Shown: piece after piece, positions 26,168 to 35,525 of the stretch | How positions within the stretch are numbered: position 1 is the first letter of the stretch | How the letters are laid out: each line of letters starts with the position of its first letter | Source: Methylobacterium isbiliense | GTDB lineage: Bacteria > Pseudomonadota > Alphaproteobacteria > Rhizobiales > Beijerinckiaceae | Length of the DNA stretch: 64,000 bases | NCBI RefSeq assembly: GCF_022179325.1 | Contig: NZ_BPQQ01000031.1 | Location: forward strand, 186,001-250,000 | Reading direction: 5' to 3' | The notes under the pieces: model-generated | Seen by the model: the letters and a program-made list of their open reading frames with translations, nothing else | What the model was told of the DNA's origin: nothing | Database searches by the model: none | Made by a program: the position numbers and the translations under genes

Positions 26168-26800
26168 TCAGGGGGCTGTGGCGAGGAGGCTCAAGGGCAC
26201 GCGCGCCTCCGCGTAGCCGGACTGCGCCACCCAGCTTCGCAGCACACCGTCCGCGCCATCACGGCGCCAAAGCAGTGCGCGGGAACCAGGATCGAGCCGG
26301 CCCGCGACGCGCATGCCGTCCGGCATACGCCAGCCGATCGGCTGCGGCTCCGCACCCCGCAGGGTGACCCATCGCTCTGGCGTGCGGTACCAAGCGACTA
26401 GTGCCAAGCCGAAAAGCAGTAAGGCACTGCCCAGGCCGAGACCGATTGGCACGAGGCGGTAGGGCAGCCGAGAGCGCCAGATCGCGAGCCGGCTCGCCGT
26501 CCCGGCTCGGATCGGCCGATGCGAGGCCTCCGCATTCCGCAGCGAGTCCAACAGCGCCAGGCGGTCTTCCGGCGTGAGTACGGATTCCGCCTCGGCGAGG
26601 GCGGCAAAGCGCGCATCGGGTCGCGCCTTTAAAAGCCCGTCAAGCCGACGCTTGCTTACCCGCGCCACCTCCGTCGCCTCGGCCTCGGCCGCCTTAGTGG
26701 CGGCAGCGAGGTTGTCCCGCACCGTCTTCGCCGTCGGTGATCCCGAGGCAGATGGAGCCGAGGCGGGCGGGCCCGCGGGGCGCTTCGGTGGAATGGCCAC
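26168..26800 (-). CDS. Hypothetical membrane protein of the mobilization module
   Basis: 210 residues: a Pro/Ala-rich start, a helical Ala/Arg/Glu-rich region and one membrane helix near residues 115-135 (LVPIGLGLGSALLLFGLALVAW). A beta-rich C-terminal domain starting RTPERWVTLRGAE follows. I do not recognise the family. It lies between the ParA-like gene and traG in the same direction, so a role in mobilization or coupling is likely by context only. Confidence 0.7.
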   Translation of the reverse strand: MAIPPKRPAGPPASAPSASGSPTAKTVRDNLAAATKAAEAEATEVARVSKRRLDGLLKARPDARFAALAEAESVLTPEDRLALLDSLRNAEASHRPIRAGTASRLAIWRSRLPYRLVPIGLGLGSALLLFGLALVAWYRTPERWVTLRGAEPQPIGWRMPDGMRVAGRLDPGSRALLWRRDGADGVLRSWVAQSGYAEARVPLSLLATAP

Positions 26801-26805
26801 GAGGC

Positions 26806-27552
26806 TCAGCCCTCGACTAGCCAGAGAGCCGCGGGCTTGACCGCTTCCATCACCGCGAGGCGGAAGGCGGTCAGGTCGCGCAGCATCCGCCCGGCCTGGG
26901 CCGGCGAGGTCTCCTTAGCGAGCCTGGCGCGGTCGAGCTTCGGGATGCCGCGGAGCTGCCCCGCCGTGAGCACCTCGCGGGTGGCGTCCTCTAGCTCGAA
27001 CGCGCGCAAATGGCTCAGCGTCGCCGCACCTGCGACCCGCTTCAGAATGACGGGATCGATCGCGCCGCGCAGCGCGTTCGCCACCACGAAGCTTGCCGCC
27101 GCCCAGTCCTTGGCCGCCTGAAGCAGCTTGCCCGCATCCGCCAGCGACCCTGCCTCGGCCGCGACCACCACGACGAGGCCGAGCTCGATCCCGGCCTCAC
27201 GCAGCGACGCCGCCTCGTCCTTGAGCACGCCGAGCAGGCTCGCCGAGGAATTGGCCCCGAGATCGACCAGCGTCGGACCGGTCACGCTGTAGAGCGCGTT
27301 GACGACCGGGTCGAACTCGGCGCGCGCTGCCTTGCCGCCCGAGGCCTCGATCGCCTCGCGGCTGGCGCGCACCGAGAAGTGGCGCACGCTTCCCGGCTCG
27401 TTGTCGGCCTTCGCGGTCTTGAACTCCGTAAGGCGCGGGGTCGATTCGACTTCGAGTATCGGCACGTCGGTGACCGCCTCGGCCAGCCCGCGGGTGATCG
27501 TGCTCTTGCCGATGCCGCCGGTTTCCTGAGCGACGATAAGAACGCGGGCCAT
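26806..27552 (-). CDS. ParA/MinD-like ATPase of the mobilization module
   Basis: 248 residues starting ARVLIVAQETGGIGKSTITR, a deviant Walker A with Lys in GGIGKST, typical of the ParA/SIMIBI class. A second motif, LVDLGANSSASLLGVL, resembles the switch region. Such genes commonly sit beside TraG/TraA in alphaproteobacterial mobilizable elements and may aid relaxosome placement or stability. The ATG at 27552 overlaps the upstream stop (ATGA). No ParB partner is visible. Confidence 0.75.
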   Translation of the reverse strand: MARVLIVAQETGGIGKSTITRGLAEAVTDVPILEVESTPRLTEFKTAKADNEPGSVRHFSVRASREAIEASGGKAARAEFDPVVNALYSVTGPTLVDLGANSSASLLGVLKDEAASLREAGIELGLVVVVAAEAGSLADAGKLLQAAKDWAAASFVVANALRGAIDPVILKRVAGAATLSHLRAFELEDATREVLTAGQLRGIPKLDRARLAKETSPAQAGRMLRDLTAFRLAVMEAVKPAALWLVEG

Positions 27553-28079
27553 CACTCGGGGTCCTTCCTGAACAGGTGCTTGTGCTTGGTGACGTGATGA
27601 TCGCGGATTTCGGCCTCGCTCATGGGCGGCTCGCCGGATTCCGGAGGCGAACCGGCCGTGAGCTCGGGGGCGAGCCGGGCTCGCCGTGCGCCGGCATCGG
27701 AGGGCGAAGCCGGCGCGGGCCGGCGCGGTGGCAGTGGAGCCGCGGCGAGATCGGGCCGCATGTCGCGCAGAGCCGCCCGCGCGGCCCGGCGGCGGGCCTG
27801 CCGGCGCACGCTAGAAATCACGCCGGTCAGCTGCGTGTCGGTGAGCGGGCGCCCGTCGGCGGTGGCGTAACCCTGTGCGGTCAGGCCGGCGGCAATCTCC
27901 TTCCAGGTGCTGCCGGAGGCCTTCAGGGCGAGCAGCGCGTCGAGGTTGTCGCGCACCATCGCCATCAGCCCTGTGGCCGCCCGCCCGCCCGGGGCGAGCG
28001 TCATGCCGTCGCGCGCCTTGGCGGAGGCGGCGAGGTCGCGCTTGAGGCGGCTGAGGTCGAGGCGGGACTGCATCGGCAT
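27552..28079 (-). CDS. Hypothetical protein, first gene of the ParA-traG operon
   Basis: 175 residues. The N-terminal half is helical with a possible helix-turn-helix (STWKEIAAGLTAQGYATADG followed by PLTDTQLTGVISSVRRQ). The C-terminal half is Pro/Ala-rich and ends in KHKHLFRKDPE. This layout resembles small DNA-binding accessory proteins of conjugative modules, but the family is not identified. It overlaps the ParA-like gene and is divergent from the relaxase unit. Confidence 0.68.
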   Translation of the reverse strand: MPMQSRLDLSRLKRDLAASAKARDGMTLAPGGRAATGLMAMVRDNLDALLALKASGSTWKEIAAGLTAQGYATADGRPLTDTQLTGVISSVRRQARRRAARAALRDMRPDLAAAPLPPRRPAPASPSDAGARRARLAPELTAGSPPESGEPPMSEAEIRDHHVTKHKHLFRKDPE

Positions 28080-28393
28080 GTACGCCGACCTATCAGGCGG
28101 TCCCTTGTCGGCCGGTGTGGTGGGGCCGGCAAATGCCAGGGATCACGGCAAGGAATCGTTAGCGCGCGGCTGCATACGGCAGGTAACGGTTGCATCGCGG
28201 CTGGACGCGGCAGCAATACGGCAACCCACGGCCAAGTACGGCAGCGATTACGGCTGGGCCACGGTAGCAGAAGGGATATCACACCACACGCACTGAAGTG
28301 GCCCGGCGTTAACCGCGCGGCCGTGTCGGCCTCGCCCAACCGCCTCGTCCGTGCCAAGCCTGCCGTCTCGATCCGCGCGCAGCAGGTACGCCG
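28080..28393. promoter_or_regulatory. Divergent intergenic region with TACGGCA repeats; candidate oriT/promoter
   Basis: 314 bases between the two divergent mobilization transcripts. It contains direct copies of TACGGCA at 28175, 28217 and 28237, a TACGGCT at 28249 and looser ACGG-type copies around them (CACGGCA at 28144). The position next to the relaxase gene suggests an oriT, or an operator for the RHH-like protein. No nic site can be named from the sequence alone. Confidence 0.5.
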
Positions 28394-28690
28394 ATGGCCC
28401 AGGAGGTCAAGCTCACCGTGACCCTGGAAGCGGCGCTCGCCGCCCGGTTGCGAGCCGCCGCGGCCGAGCGCGGCTGGTCCGCCGAGAGCTTGGCCGTCGA
28501 GTGCATCGTCCAGCACCTGGAAGTGGCGATCCGTCACCGCGTCCTAGTCGAGCGGATGGAGCAGATCGACGGCGCCATCCTCGAGATGGCCCAGGCGGTC
28601 GGCGAACTCGGTGCGCCGTCGGCCGGCATCGACCTGTCCAAGGTCTGCCGCCTGCACAAGGGCGACGGCGTCGCCGATCCGGCGCCGTGA
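28394..28690 (+). CDS. Small RHH-like protein upstream of the relaxase
   Basis: 98 residues with an N-terminal pattern of a ribbon-helix-helix DNA-binding fold (EVKLTVTLEAALAARLRAAA, ERGWSAESLAVECI) and a helical tail. Its stop overlaps the relaxase start as GTGA, so the two are co-translated. It is probably the relaxosome accessory or autoregulator that binds the repeats just upstream; this is inferred from position and fold. Confidence 0.7.
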   Translation: MAQEVKLTVTLEAALAARLRAAAAERGWSAESLAVECIVQHLEVAIRHRVLVERMEQIDGAILEMAQAVGELGAPSAGIDLSKVCRLHKGDGVADPAP

Positions 28691-31632
28691 CCGCCTCGCT
28701 GCACCGGCTCGGTGCCGGTTCGCCGGCAGCGTCGTACTACACCCACGACAGCCAGCGCGAAGCCAAACCCGACAAGCGGGACGAGTACTACCTCTCGGAC
28801 GGCGGCGGGGTCTGGTGGAGCAGCGGCGAGACGATCGTGCGCCACGGCGCGGCGATCGATGCAGCCTCGTTTCGCGACCTGTGTGCGGGGATCCACCCAG
28901 GCACGGGCAAGCCGCTGGTGCGCGGTGCCGGCCCGGGTCACTGGGCGGGCGTCGACTGCACTATGACCCCCGGGAAGAGTGTGTCCGTGCTTTGGATGGC
29001 CGGCACGCCCGAGCAACGCGCTGCGATCGAGGCCGCCCATCGCGCCGCCGTCGAGCGGGCGCTGAGTTTTGTCACCGCGGAGGGCCTCGTCACTGTCCGG
29101 ACCGGCGCCGGCGGTACCGACCAGCATCGCCCGCGCGACCTGATCGTCGGCCGGTTCGATCACTATACAACTCGTGAGGGTGACCCGAATATTCACACGC
29201 ACTGCGTGTTCATCAATGTCGCTGGTACGCCTGCAAATGCCGGTGCTGGTCGATACAAGTCCCGGACGCATCTAACCATTGAGCCTGAGCGATTATATGC
29301 CGCCCAGCTCGGAGTGGGAGCGGCGTACAGGGCGGCCCTCGCCGAAGGGCTGCGCGAGCGGTTCGGCCTGCAGTATCGCGAGGCCGGACGCGGGCAGTGG
29401 GAGGTCGCCGGCCTGCCGGAGACGTTACTCGCGGCCTTTTCCAAGCGCTCGCAGCAGATCCTAGCCTATGCGGGCACGGGCGCCAGCAGCGCCCAGCGCG
29501 AGATCGCCGCCTTGGCGACCCGCCGGGGCAAGGAGGAGTTGCCGACCGGGCCGGAGCTGGAGGCACGCTGGCGCGCGGAACTCGCCGCCTGCGTGATCGA
29601 TCCGTGGCTGGCCGCGCGTCACCTTGAGCGCGACTCCGCCCTCGTGCTGACCGCCGAGCGCGATCGGGAGCGGGAGACCCCGTTCGAGCCGCCCGAGATC
29701 CCCGGCGACGGTGCGGTGGCACGCGCCGCCTCGGCCTTGTTCCGGCACGAGAGCGTCGTGGCGCGCAAGGATCTGCTCCAGCGCGCCCTGGAGGTCGCGG
29801 GCCTCGCCGGCGTCGGGGTCGACGCCGTGGAGGCGGAGCTCGCCCAGCTCGAACGGGATGGCGCGCTGCTGCCGCTGGCCGACGCCGCGATGGTCCCGGG
29901 TGCCAGCGCGTGCTGGACCAGCCCGGGCATCGCCGCTTGCGAGGCGGCGATGCTGCGCGCGGCCGATCGTCCCCTGGAGCGGACCTGGATTACGCCCGAG
30001 GCGGTCGAGGATGCGCTGGAGCATGCGCCTCACCTCAGCGCCGAGCAGGGCGAAGCCGTGCGCCACGCCGCCGGTCGGGACGGGGTGTCGCTGCTGCAGG
30101 CCGGTGCGGGGACCGGCAAGACCACGACGGCGGCCGCCCTGGTGGCCGCCGCCCGCGGCTCCGGTCTCCGGGTGATCGGCCTCGCCCCGTCGTGGGTGGC
30201 CGCCGACGAGCTCGGGCGCTCGACCGGGATCCCGGCGCAGGCGATCGCGCGCTGGCGCCAGGACCGGACGCTGACAGCAGGTCCGGATACCGCCAACCGC
30301 CCCGACCGGCCGGCGCTGCTCGACGCCGGTACCCTGGTGCTGGTCGATGAGGCGGGGATGGTCGCGACCCGCGACATGGAGGCCGTGCTGAGCGCGGCCC
30401 GGTCGGCCGGGGCGAAGGTGGTTCTGATCGGCGATCGGCGCCAGCTCGCCTCGGTCGGGGGCGCGAGCGCTCTGCGGGCGGTCGCCGATGTGGTCGGGCG
30501 CTCTGTGGTGCTCGAACAGGTCCGCCGGCAGACGGTGGAGTGGCAGCGCGCGGCCTCGGTGCTGATGGCGCGCGGCGAGGTCGAGGCGGGCTTGCGCGCC
30601 TACTCGGCCCGGGACCAGATCGAGCTGGTCGCCGGCGCCGAGGCTGCGCAGGCGCGCGTGCTCGCGATCTGGACCGAACAGCGCGCGGCGCAGGGCGAGG
30701 ACGTGCTGATCGTGACCCGGCGCAACGCCGACGCTGCAGCGCTGAATATCCGGGCGCGGGCCGTGCTGCGGACAGAGGGACACCTCGGTCCCGATGTGGT
30801 CACCCTGCCGGCGCGCGACCGTGACGACAGGCCAGTGCCGCTCGCTCTCGCTGTCGGCGATAGCCTTCGCATCGGCGAGAGCCTGCCGCATCTCGGGTTG
30901 CGCAACGGCAATCGCGCCCGGGTCGAGGGGATCACAGTCGAGCCGGAGGGAGGAGCACGCCTGCGCCTGGCGCTGGAGGATGGTCGCGCGCTGGAGGTGG
31001 CGTGGTCGGATCTGGCGCAACAGCCGCGGTTCGGCCGGAAGCGGCCGCAGCCCAGGATCGTGCATGCCTATGCGGGCACGGCCTACGCGGCGCAAGGCCG
31101 GACCTCGTCCGCGGCGGTGATGTATGTCGGGGCGGCGACCGACGCGCGCGAGCTCTATGTCGGCCTGACCCGGCACCGGCACGAGGCCAGGGTGGTGGTC
31201 GAGCGCGACCGGCTCGACGCCCTGTGCCGGCAACGTCAGGCGGATGCGTGGATGCCGGCCACCGACGCGATGGTGCTGGAGCGCCTGTTCCGTGAGGCGC
31301 GGAACTACAGCGAGAAGGCCAACGTAGTCGATCACGCCGCCGACCGGGTGGCTTTCGTGCGGGATGGATCGCTGGAAACGCGCGAGCCCATCGGCCAAGG
31401 GGTCGACGTGCCGCGCGTGATGCGCGCGGCGCGGCTTTTACGTGAGGCGATGTCGTGGCTTGGCGTCGAGCCGCTCATCGTGCCGACGTGGCGGCTGGTG
31501 GATGCCTACGGGCGTCGTCTGACGCAGGCACCGGCCCGGGCGACGCGCGCTTTGGTCGACGAGCTCGCCCGCCGCCTCGATCGCCCCGATCCGCTACTCG
31601 ACCGTGAGCGGGGTCGCCACATCGAGCGATGA
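28687..31632 (+). CDS. traA: MobF-family conjugative relaxase/helicase (TraA/TrwC-like)
   Basis: 981 residues. The relaxase domain (about 1-300) has the N-terminal tyrosine pair in ASYYTHDSQREAK and the metal-binding histidines in DPNIHTHCVF. The helicase domain has Walker A LLQAGAGTGKTTTAAALV, Walker B LVLVDEAGM, and later RecD2/TraI-type motifs (HAYAGTAYAAQGRTS, ELYVGLTRHRHEARV). It would nick oriT and unwind the transferred strand. The GTG start overlaps the upstream gene; the frame is open 112 codons further but without the relaxase fold. It is intact although the island's coupling gene is split. Confidence 0.92.
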   Translation: MTASLHRLGAGSPAASYYTHDSQREAKPDKRDEYYLSDGGGVWWSSGETIVRHGAAIDAASFRDLCAGIHPGTGKPLVRGAGPGHWAGVDCTMTPGKSVSVLWMAGTPEQRAAIEAAHRAAVERALSFVTAEGLVTVRTGAGGTDQHRPRDLIVGRFDHYTTREGDPNIHTHCVFINVAGTPANAGAGRYKSRTHLTIEPERLYAAQLGVGAAYRAALAEGLRERFGLQYREAGRGQWEVAGLPETLLAAFSKRSQQILAYAGTGASSAQREIAALATRRGKEELPTGPELEARWRAELAACVIDPWLAARHLERDSALVLTAERDRERETPFEPPEIPGDGAVARAASALFRHESVVARKDLLQRALEVAGLAGVGVDAVEAELAQLERDGALLPLADAAMVPGASACWTSPGIAACEAAMLRAADRPLERTWITPEAVEDALEHAPHLSAEQGEAVRHAAGRDGVSLLQAGAGTGKTTTAAALVAAARGSGLRVIGLAPSWVAADELGRSTGIPAQAIARWRQDRTLTAGPDTANRPDRPALLDAGTLVLVDEAGMVATRDMEAVLSAARSAGAKVVLIGDRRQLASVGGASALRAVADVVGRSVVLEQVRRQTVEWQRAASVLMARGEVEAGLRAYSARDQIELVAGAEAAQARVLAIWTEQRAAQGEDVLIVTRRNADAAALNIRARAVLRTEGHLGPDVVTLPARDRDDRPVPLALAVGDSLRIGESLPHLGLRNGNRARVEGITVEPEGGARLRLALEDGRALEVAWSDLAQQPRFGRKRPQPRIVHAYAGTAYAAQGRTSSAAVMYVGAATDARELYVGLTRHRHEARVVVERDRLDALCRQRQADAWMPATDAMVLERLFREARNYSEKANVVDHAADRVAFVRDGSLETREPIGQGVDVPRVMRAARLLREAMSWLGVEPLIVPTWRLVDAYGRRLTQAPARATRALVDELARRLDRPDPLLDRERGRHIER

Positions 31633-31701
31633 TAAGGCTGAATGCAGAGTGCAAAAAACGATTTCGTTGCCAGCAGTGCTAGCAACGCCTACGATCGGAG
31701 C

Positions 31702-31995
31702 ATGGCCGTTTCCCACGCACCCAGCGCGACGATCACGATCGGTAATCTTGACGGGCGGGTGAAGAAGCGGCTTCGCGGGCGCGCTGCTATGAATGGCCGA
31801 TCAATGGAAGCCGAGGTGCGTTCAATCTTCTCGGACACGCTCGGCACCGAGGCAGTCGAGTCGGTGAATTTGGCGGAAGCGATCCGCCGGCGGGTCGCGC
31901 CGCTTCGTGGCATTGAGCTTGAAGATCATCCAGCCATCTCGCTCGGTGAGCCGCTCGGATGGTGCTCTAAGATTACAGTTGCATCCTTCTTCTGA
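31702..31995 (+). CDS. FitA/VagC-like antitoxin, C-terminus replaced by IS701
   Basis: 97 residues. The N-terminal RHH core SATITIGNLDGRVKKRLRGR and NGRSMEAEVRSIFSD match the FitA-type antitoxins that pair with PIN-domain FitB toxins. The last residues come from the IS701 end (insertion at 31970), so the toxin-binding tail is altered. No PIN toxin gene follows; the nested IS cluster lies where it would be expected. The ATG at 31702 starts the conserved core; an in-frame ATG lies at 31642. Confidence 0.72.
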   Translation: MAVSHAPSATITIGNLDGRVKKRLRGRAAMNGRSMEAEVRSIFSDTLGTEAVESVNLAEAIRRRVAPLRGIELEDHPAISLGEPLGWCSKITVASFF

Positions 31996-33372
31996 GATGC
32001 GCCTGTCGAGCGGCAGCTTGGTGGGCGCGCCGCCAGGCTGACCAGGCGAGCACGAGGGCGGGCTCAATGCGCCGCTGCGCCAGCCGCATCGCCACGCGCC
32101 GGATCTCTTGGATGGACCACGGCACCGGCGAGCTTGGCGATGAGCGTCGTTTTTGGGGGCGGACTGTTGGCCAAGTGGCGCACCCGCGCCAGCATCGCGA
32201 AGGCCAGCATCACCAAGCTGACGTGCCGGTGCCAGCCGTGCCACGAGCGGCTCTCGTTGTGGGCCAATCCGAGTTCCGTCTTGGCGGTCTGGAACGCGTC
32301 CTCGATCGCCCAGCGCCGGCCTTCCACCATCACCAGCTTCTCGACCGGCGTGCCGGCCGGGCACCAGGTGGTGAAGTACGCGAGCGCCCCGTCCGACAGG
32401 CTGCGCCGCACCAGCAGGCCGCGCGTCCACAAGCTCTGATCGAGCGCGGCGTCGAGCGCGTCGGCCCGGAGCGTGGCCAGCGGCAGATAGGCCCAGTCAA
32501 ACAGGCGTGGTCCCTTGATTCCGGCTCCGGCCGAGAGGCGCAGCCAGTCCTGGTCGGGGATGCCCTTGGCGATCTCCGCGGCGGTGCCCGCGACGTCGAG
32601 GTGTGCGTTCCAGGACCAGAAGTGATGCTGACCGGTAACGCCCAGCACGTAGCCCTTGTAGGCGCGCCGCAGAGCCAGCTCGATCTCGCCCACGCCGTAG
32701 ATGCTGTCGACCGCCATCCAGGCAAACGGCACCTCTGCCTGGATGGCCCGCTCGATCATGGTCTGCGCCAGCTGCGGCTTGGTGGCGAACGTGATCGCCT
32801 CGGGCACATGCGCTGCTTGCCTTCGGGCTGGATCGCCGGTCCAGGCTTTGGGCAGGTACAGGCGACGGTCGATGAAGGCATGGCCCTGATCCGAGACGTA
32901 AGCGGCAAACACCCCGGTCTGGCAGTTGGTGATCTTACCGGCCGAGCCTGTGTACTGCCGGCCCACACCGCATGAGGCTTTGCCCTGTTTGAGAAAACCG
33001 GTCTCGTCGATCACGAGAACCGCGTCGGGTGCGGCAAGCGTCTCGACGACGTAGTCACGCACGACATCGCGCAACGCCTCCGCATCCCAGTGCGTGCGAC
33101 CGAGGATGGCCTGCTGGCGCCAGGGACCCGGGTCCCCGGCAGCCTCAGCCCGCATCCAGCCGGTTTTGCGCCGCTCACCCCCGAGCAGGCCGTCCAAGAA
33201 AGCGTTAACCGAGGCGGCGACACTCGGGGCGGCGAACAAGGGGCGGATGCGCTGTTTGGCCTGTCGTAGCGTCCTGGACCAGAGCTCCAGCGTGGATTGG
33301 AGCGAGGCTTAGGACATCGCGCTCTCCCATCCGAAACCTCTCAGATAGGAGCCTTTCCCTTCAACTGTAATG
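31971..33372 (-). mobile_element. IS701-family insertion sequence
   Basis: 1402-bp element with short inverted ends (ATTACAGTTG one base inside each end), flanked by CTAA at 31967-31970 and 33373-33376. That matches the YTAR-type 4-bp target duplication known for IS701-like elements. It carries one transposase. It interrupts the end of the FitA-like gene just left of the nested IS5 cluster. Confidence 0.85.
32064..33239 (-). CDS. IS701-family transposase
   Basis: 391-residue DDE transposase. The first Asp lies in AVLVIDETGFLKQGKASCGV, the second in FAWMAVDSIYGVGEIE, and the Glu region in VEGRRWAIEDAFQTAKTELG. It appears to start at a TTG, because an upstream in-frame ATG is followed at once by a TAA. 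The family is usually slightly longer, so the N-terminus may be slightly short. It is probably functional. Confidence 0.85.
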   Translation of the reverse strand: MFAAPSVAASVNAFLDGLLGGERRKTGWMRAEAAGDPGPWRQQAILGRTHWDAEALRDVVRDYVVETLAAPDAVLVIDETGFLKQGKASCGVGRQYTGSAGKITNCQTGVFAAYVSDQGHAFIDRRLYLPKAWTGDPARRQAAHVPEAITFATKPQLAQTMIERAIQAEVPFAWMAVDSIYGVGEIELALRRAYKGYVLGVTGQHHFWSWNAHLDVAGTAAEIAKGIPDQDWLRLSAGAGIKGPRLFDWAYLPLATLRADALDAALDQSLWTRGLLVRRSLSDGALAYFTTWCPAGTPVEKLVMVEGRRWAIEDAFQTAKTELGLAHNESRSWHGWHRHVSLVMLAFAMLARVRHLANSPPPKTTLIAKLAGAVVHPRDPARGDAAGAAAH

Positions 33373-33569
33373 CTAAAAGCGTGGGACAAAACTGGTGTGA
33401 GTGGGTTGGGAGCGTATGGACGCTCTCGTTCCCGACGACCTGTGGGCAGTGATCGAGCCGCTTCTGCCGTTTGAGCCTGAGAAGCCGAAAGGCGGTCGAC
33501 CGCGCACCTCGGATCGGGCGGCGCTGGCTGGCATCATCCTGGTTCTGCGCACGGGCATGCAGTGGAAGC

Positions 33570-35344
33570 TGTCAGCGGGCGTTGAATACTGGTTCTTCCG
33601 CACTTCGTGCGGCGCGGAACGACAGGTCAGATCGCTATGAGGGCGCGCTGGCGCAACAGCGCGAAGCCCGCGCGGCCGAACATCGTGCGCTTGAGCATCT
33701 TCTGCCTACCGATCTGCCCCTCCACCGGACTCGTCGACCAGGGCGTCGTGATCGTGCCGCGTAACGCGTCCCTGTCGCCCTCGAGGCCGACGGCGAACTT
33801 CGCCAGCGGCGTCGCAGCCGCCGCCGCGAACCAAGCCTCCAGGCTCTCGCCCGAGCGCCGTCGCACGAGGTCGGCAAAGCGCGTCGCGACGGCCACGCTC
33901 TTCGCCAGATCGGGTGCCTCTACCCGTAAGCGATCGAGGAAGCGGCGATCGTCCGCAACGAGCGTGCTCGGGTCCGCCTGCAGAAGCCACGCCGTCCGGT
34001 TGATCGACGGGGGCCGCCATGGCGGCGCGCTCGTCGAGCCGGGCGTGGCGTCCATCACGTCCGTGCTCGCGCGACGCCGCCGCATCGCCCAATCCCGCAC
34101 CATACGCGGACGGATGTCGGCGCCCGCGTGGATCAGCCCGCGGGCGAGTTCGGCGGCGTTGCGGCAGCCGGCCTGCCAGCGCGCCTCGAGATGATCGCGG
34201 TAGGGGTCGAGGATCGTCGGCACGATGCGGCGTCGCTGCCAGGAGGGCGGTGCGTCCTGGCGCAGCCAGACCCGCACCGTCTTGCGATCGAGATCCAGAG
34301 CGCGAGCCATGCCGGCCACCGAGGCGCCGGCCTCGGACAGCCGCTTGAGCTCGGAGTGCCGAGCCCGACGCGGCGCGTGCGTCGCCTGCTTCCGAACCTC
34401 GATCGCCGTCGGCGGCCGCGCGGCTCCCGCCACAGCCCGCGCCGCCTCGACCTCGTAATCGACGCGCGCACGACCGACGGCGCGGATCACGCCATGATGA
34501 TGGGCAACGATCGCATGCAGGGCGACGCTAAGGTTACGCAGCAGGTGAAAACGATCGAGCACGTGCTGGGCTTGCGGCGCGCCCGCGCGGGCGCCCTCGG
34601 CGAAGACGTCGGCGCGGTCGCGAGCGATGACCTCGATGCCCGGATGGGCGCGCAGCCACGCGGCGACGCTCCCGGCGTCCCGGTCGGGCAGGAGATCGAG
34701 GACGGTGTGACGTTCGAGGTCGACGACCATAGTGCCGTAGCTGCGCCCGCGCCGCCAAGCCCACTCGTCGATGCCGACGACGCGCGGCTCGGGTTGCGTC
34801 GGCAGTGGCGCCGCACGCACGAGGCGCACGAGGGTATCGCCACTCACCGGCATCGCGAGACGATGCGCCATACGGGCGGCGGGCGCACCACCGAGGGCGA
34901 GACCGAGATGGCGCTGGAGCACGCGCAGCCGCTCGGACCGGCGGGCGTGAGAGACGGCGACGTCACCAACGCTCTCGCTGAAGGTCCGCCGCGGACAGGC
35001 TGGGTTCGCACAGCGGAAGCGTTGCAGCCGGAGGCGCAGGCGGACGGACCGGCCCTGCTAGGGAAAATCGGCGAGGGTGCGCTCGCAATGACCGTGCTTG
35101 CGCCCTGCTGACGATCGACAGGTGGGACAGCGCGTCGGGCTCGGGCGGGGTACAACGCGCACGATGAGCGGGTCGGTCGCCGGCTCGATGCCGACGACGT
35201 TCAAGCCATCGGGCACGAGGGGCAGGATACGGCGGGGCATGGCGTCCTCCGGAAAGCCGATCTCCGGAGATGGGGCACGTCACGCCGGCCGGCACACTTC
35301 GCCACACGAAGTGCGGAAGAACCAGACTTCGGTGCCCGTTGATA
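33570..35344 (-). mobile_element. ISL3-type element with 45-bp imperfect inverted repeats
   Basis: 1775-bp element. Its ends align over 45 bases with 8 mismatches, with a perfect 21-base core beginning CTGGTTCTTCCGCAC. It is flanked by GAAGC at 33565-33569 and 35345-35349. Deleting the element and one GAAGC rejoins the outer IS5 transposase in frame. A 5-bp duplication is unusual for ISL3, which normally gives 8 bp, so the family label rests on the transposase. Confidence 0.78.
33627..35240 (-). pseudogene. ISL3-type transposase with an amber stop
   Basis: The frame from ATG 35240 encodes a zinc-finger-like start (CPTC...C) and then hits TAG at 35058-35060 in RTLADFP-stop-QGRSVRL, where Trp (TGG) is normal. 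Beyond it the same frame continues unbroken with CANPACPRRTFSESVGD, VVGIDEWAWRRGRSYGTMVV and HVLDRFHLLRNL to 33627. A GTG restart at 34922 would give 431 residues lacking the DNA-binding finger. One base change accounts for the inactivation. Confidence 0.82.
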
Positions 35345-35525
35345 GAAGCACCTGCCGCGTTTTGAGGTGGGCTGCAGCGGCAAAACGAGTTGGCGGCGGC
35401 TCGGCACGTGGCAGGCAGCCGGTGTTTGGGCCGCCCTGCACCGCGTGATGATGGAGCAGCTTCAGGACGCCGATGCGCTCAACTGGTCGCGCGCGGCCCT
35501 CGACAGTAGGAGCCTGCCGGCAAAA

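Noticed and set aside
28351-28686. Upstream extension of the relaxase reading frame
   Set aside because: The relaxase fold begins at the GTG at 28687, which overlaps the preceding small gene; the extension overlaps that gene and lacks family similarity.
33583-35331. An 8-bp target duplication around the ISL3-type element using the GGTTCTTCC ends
   Set aside because: The flanks (TGAATACT and AGACTTCG) do not match. The ends extend further out, and a 5-bp GAAGC duplication restores the host frame instead.
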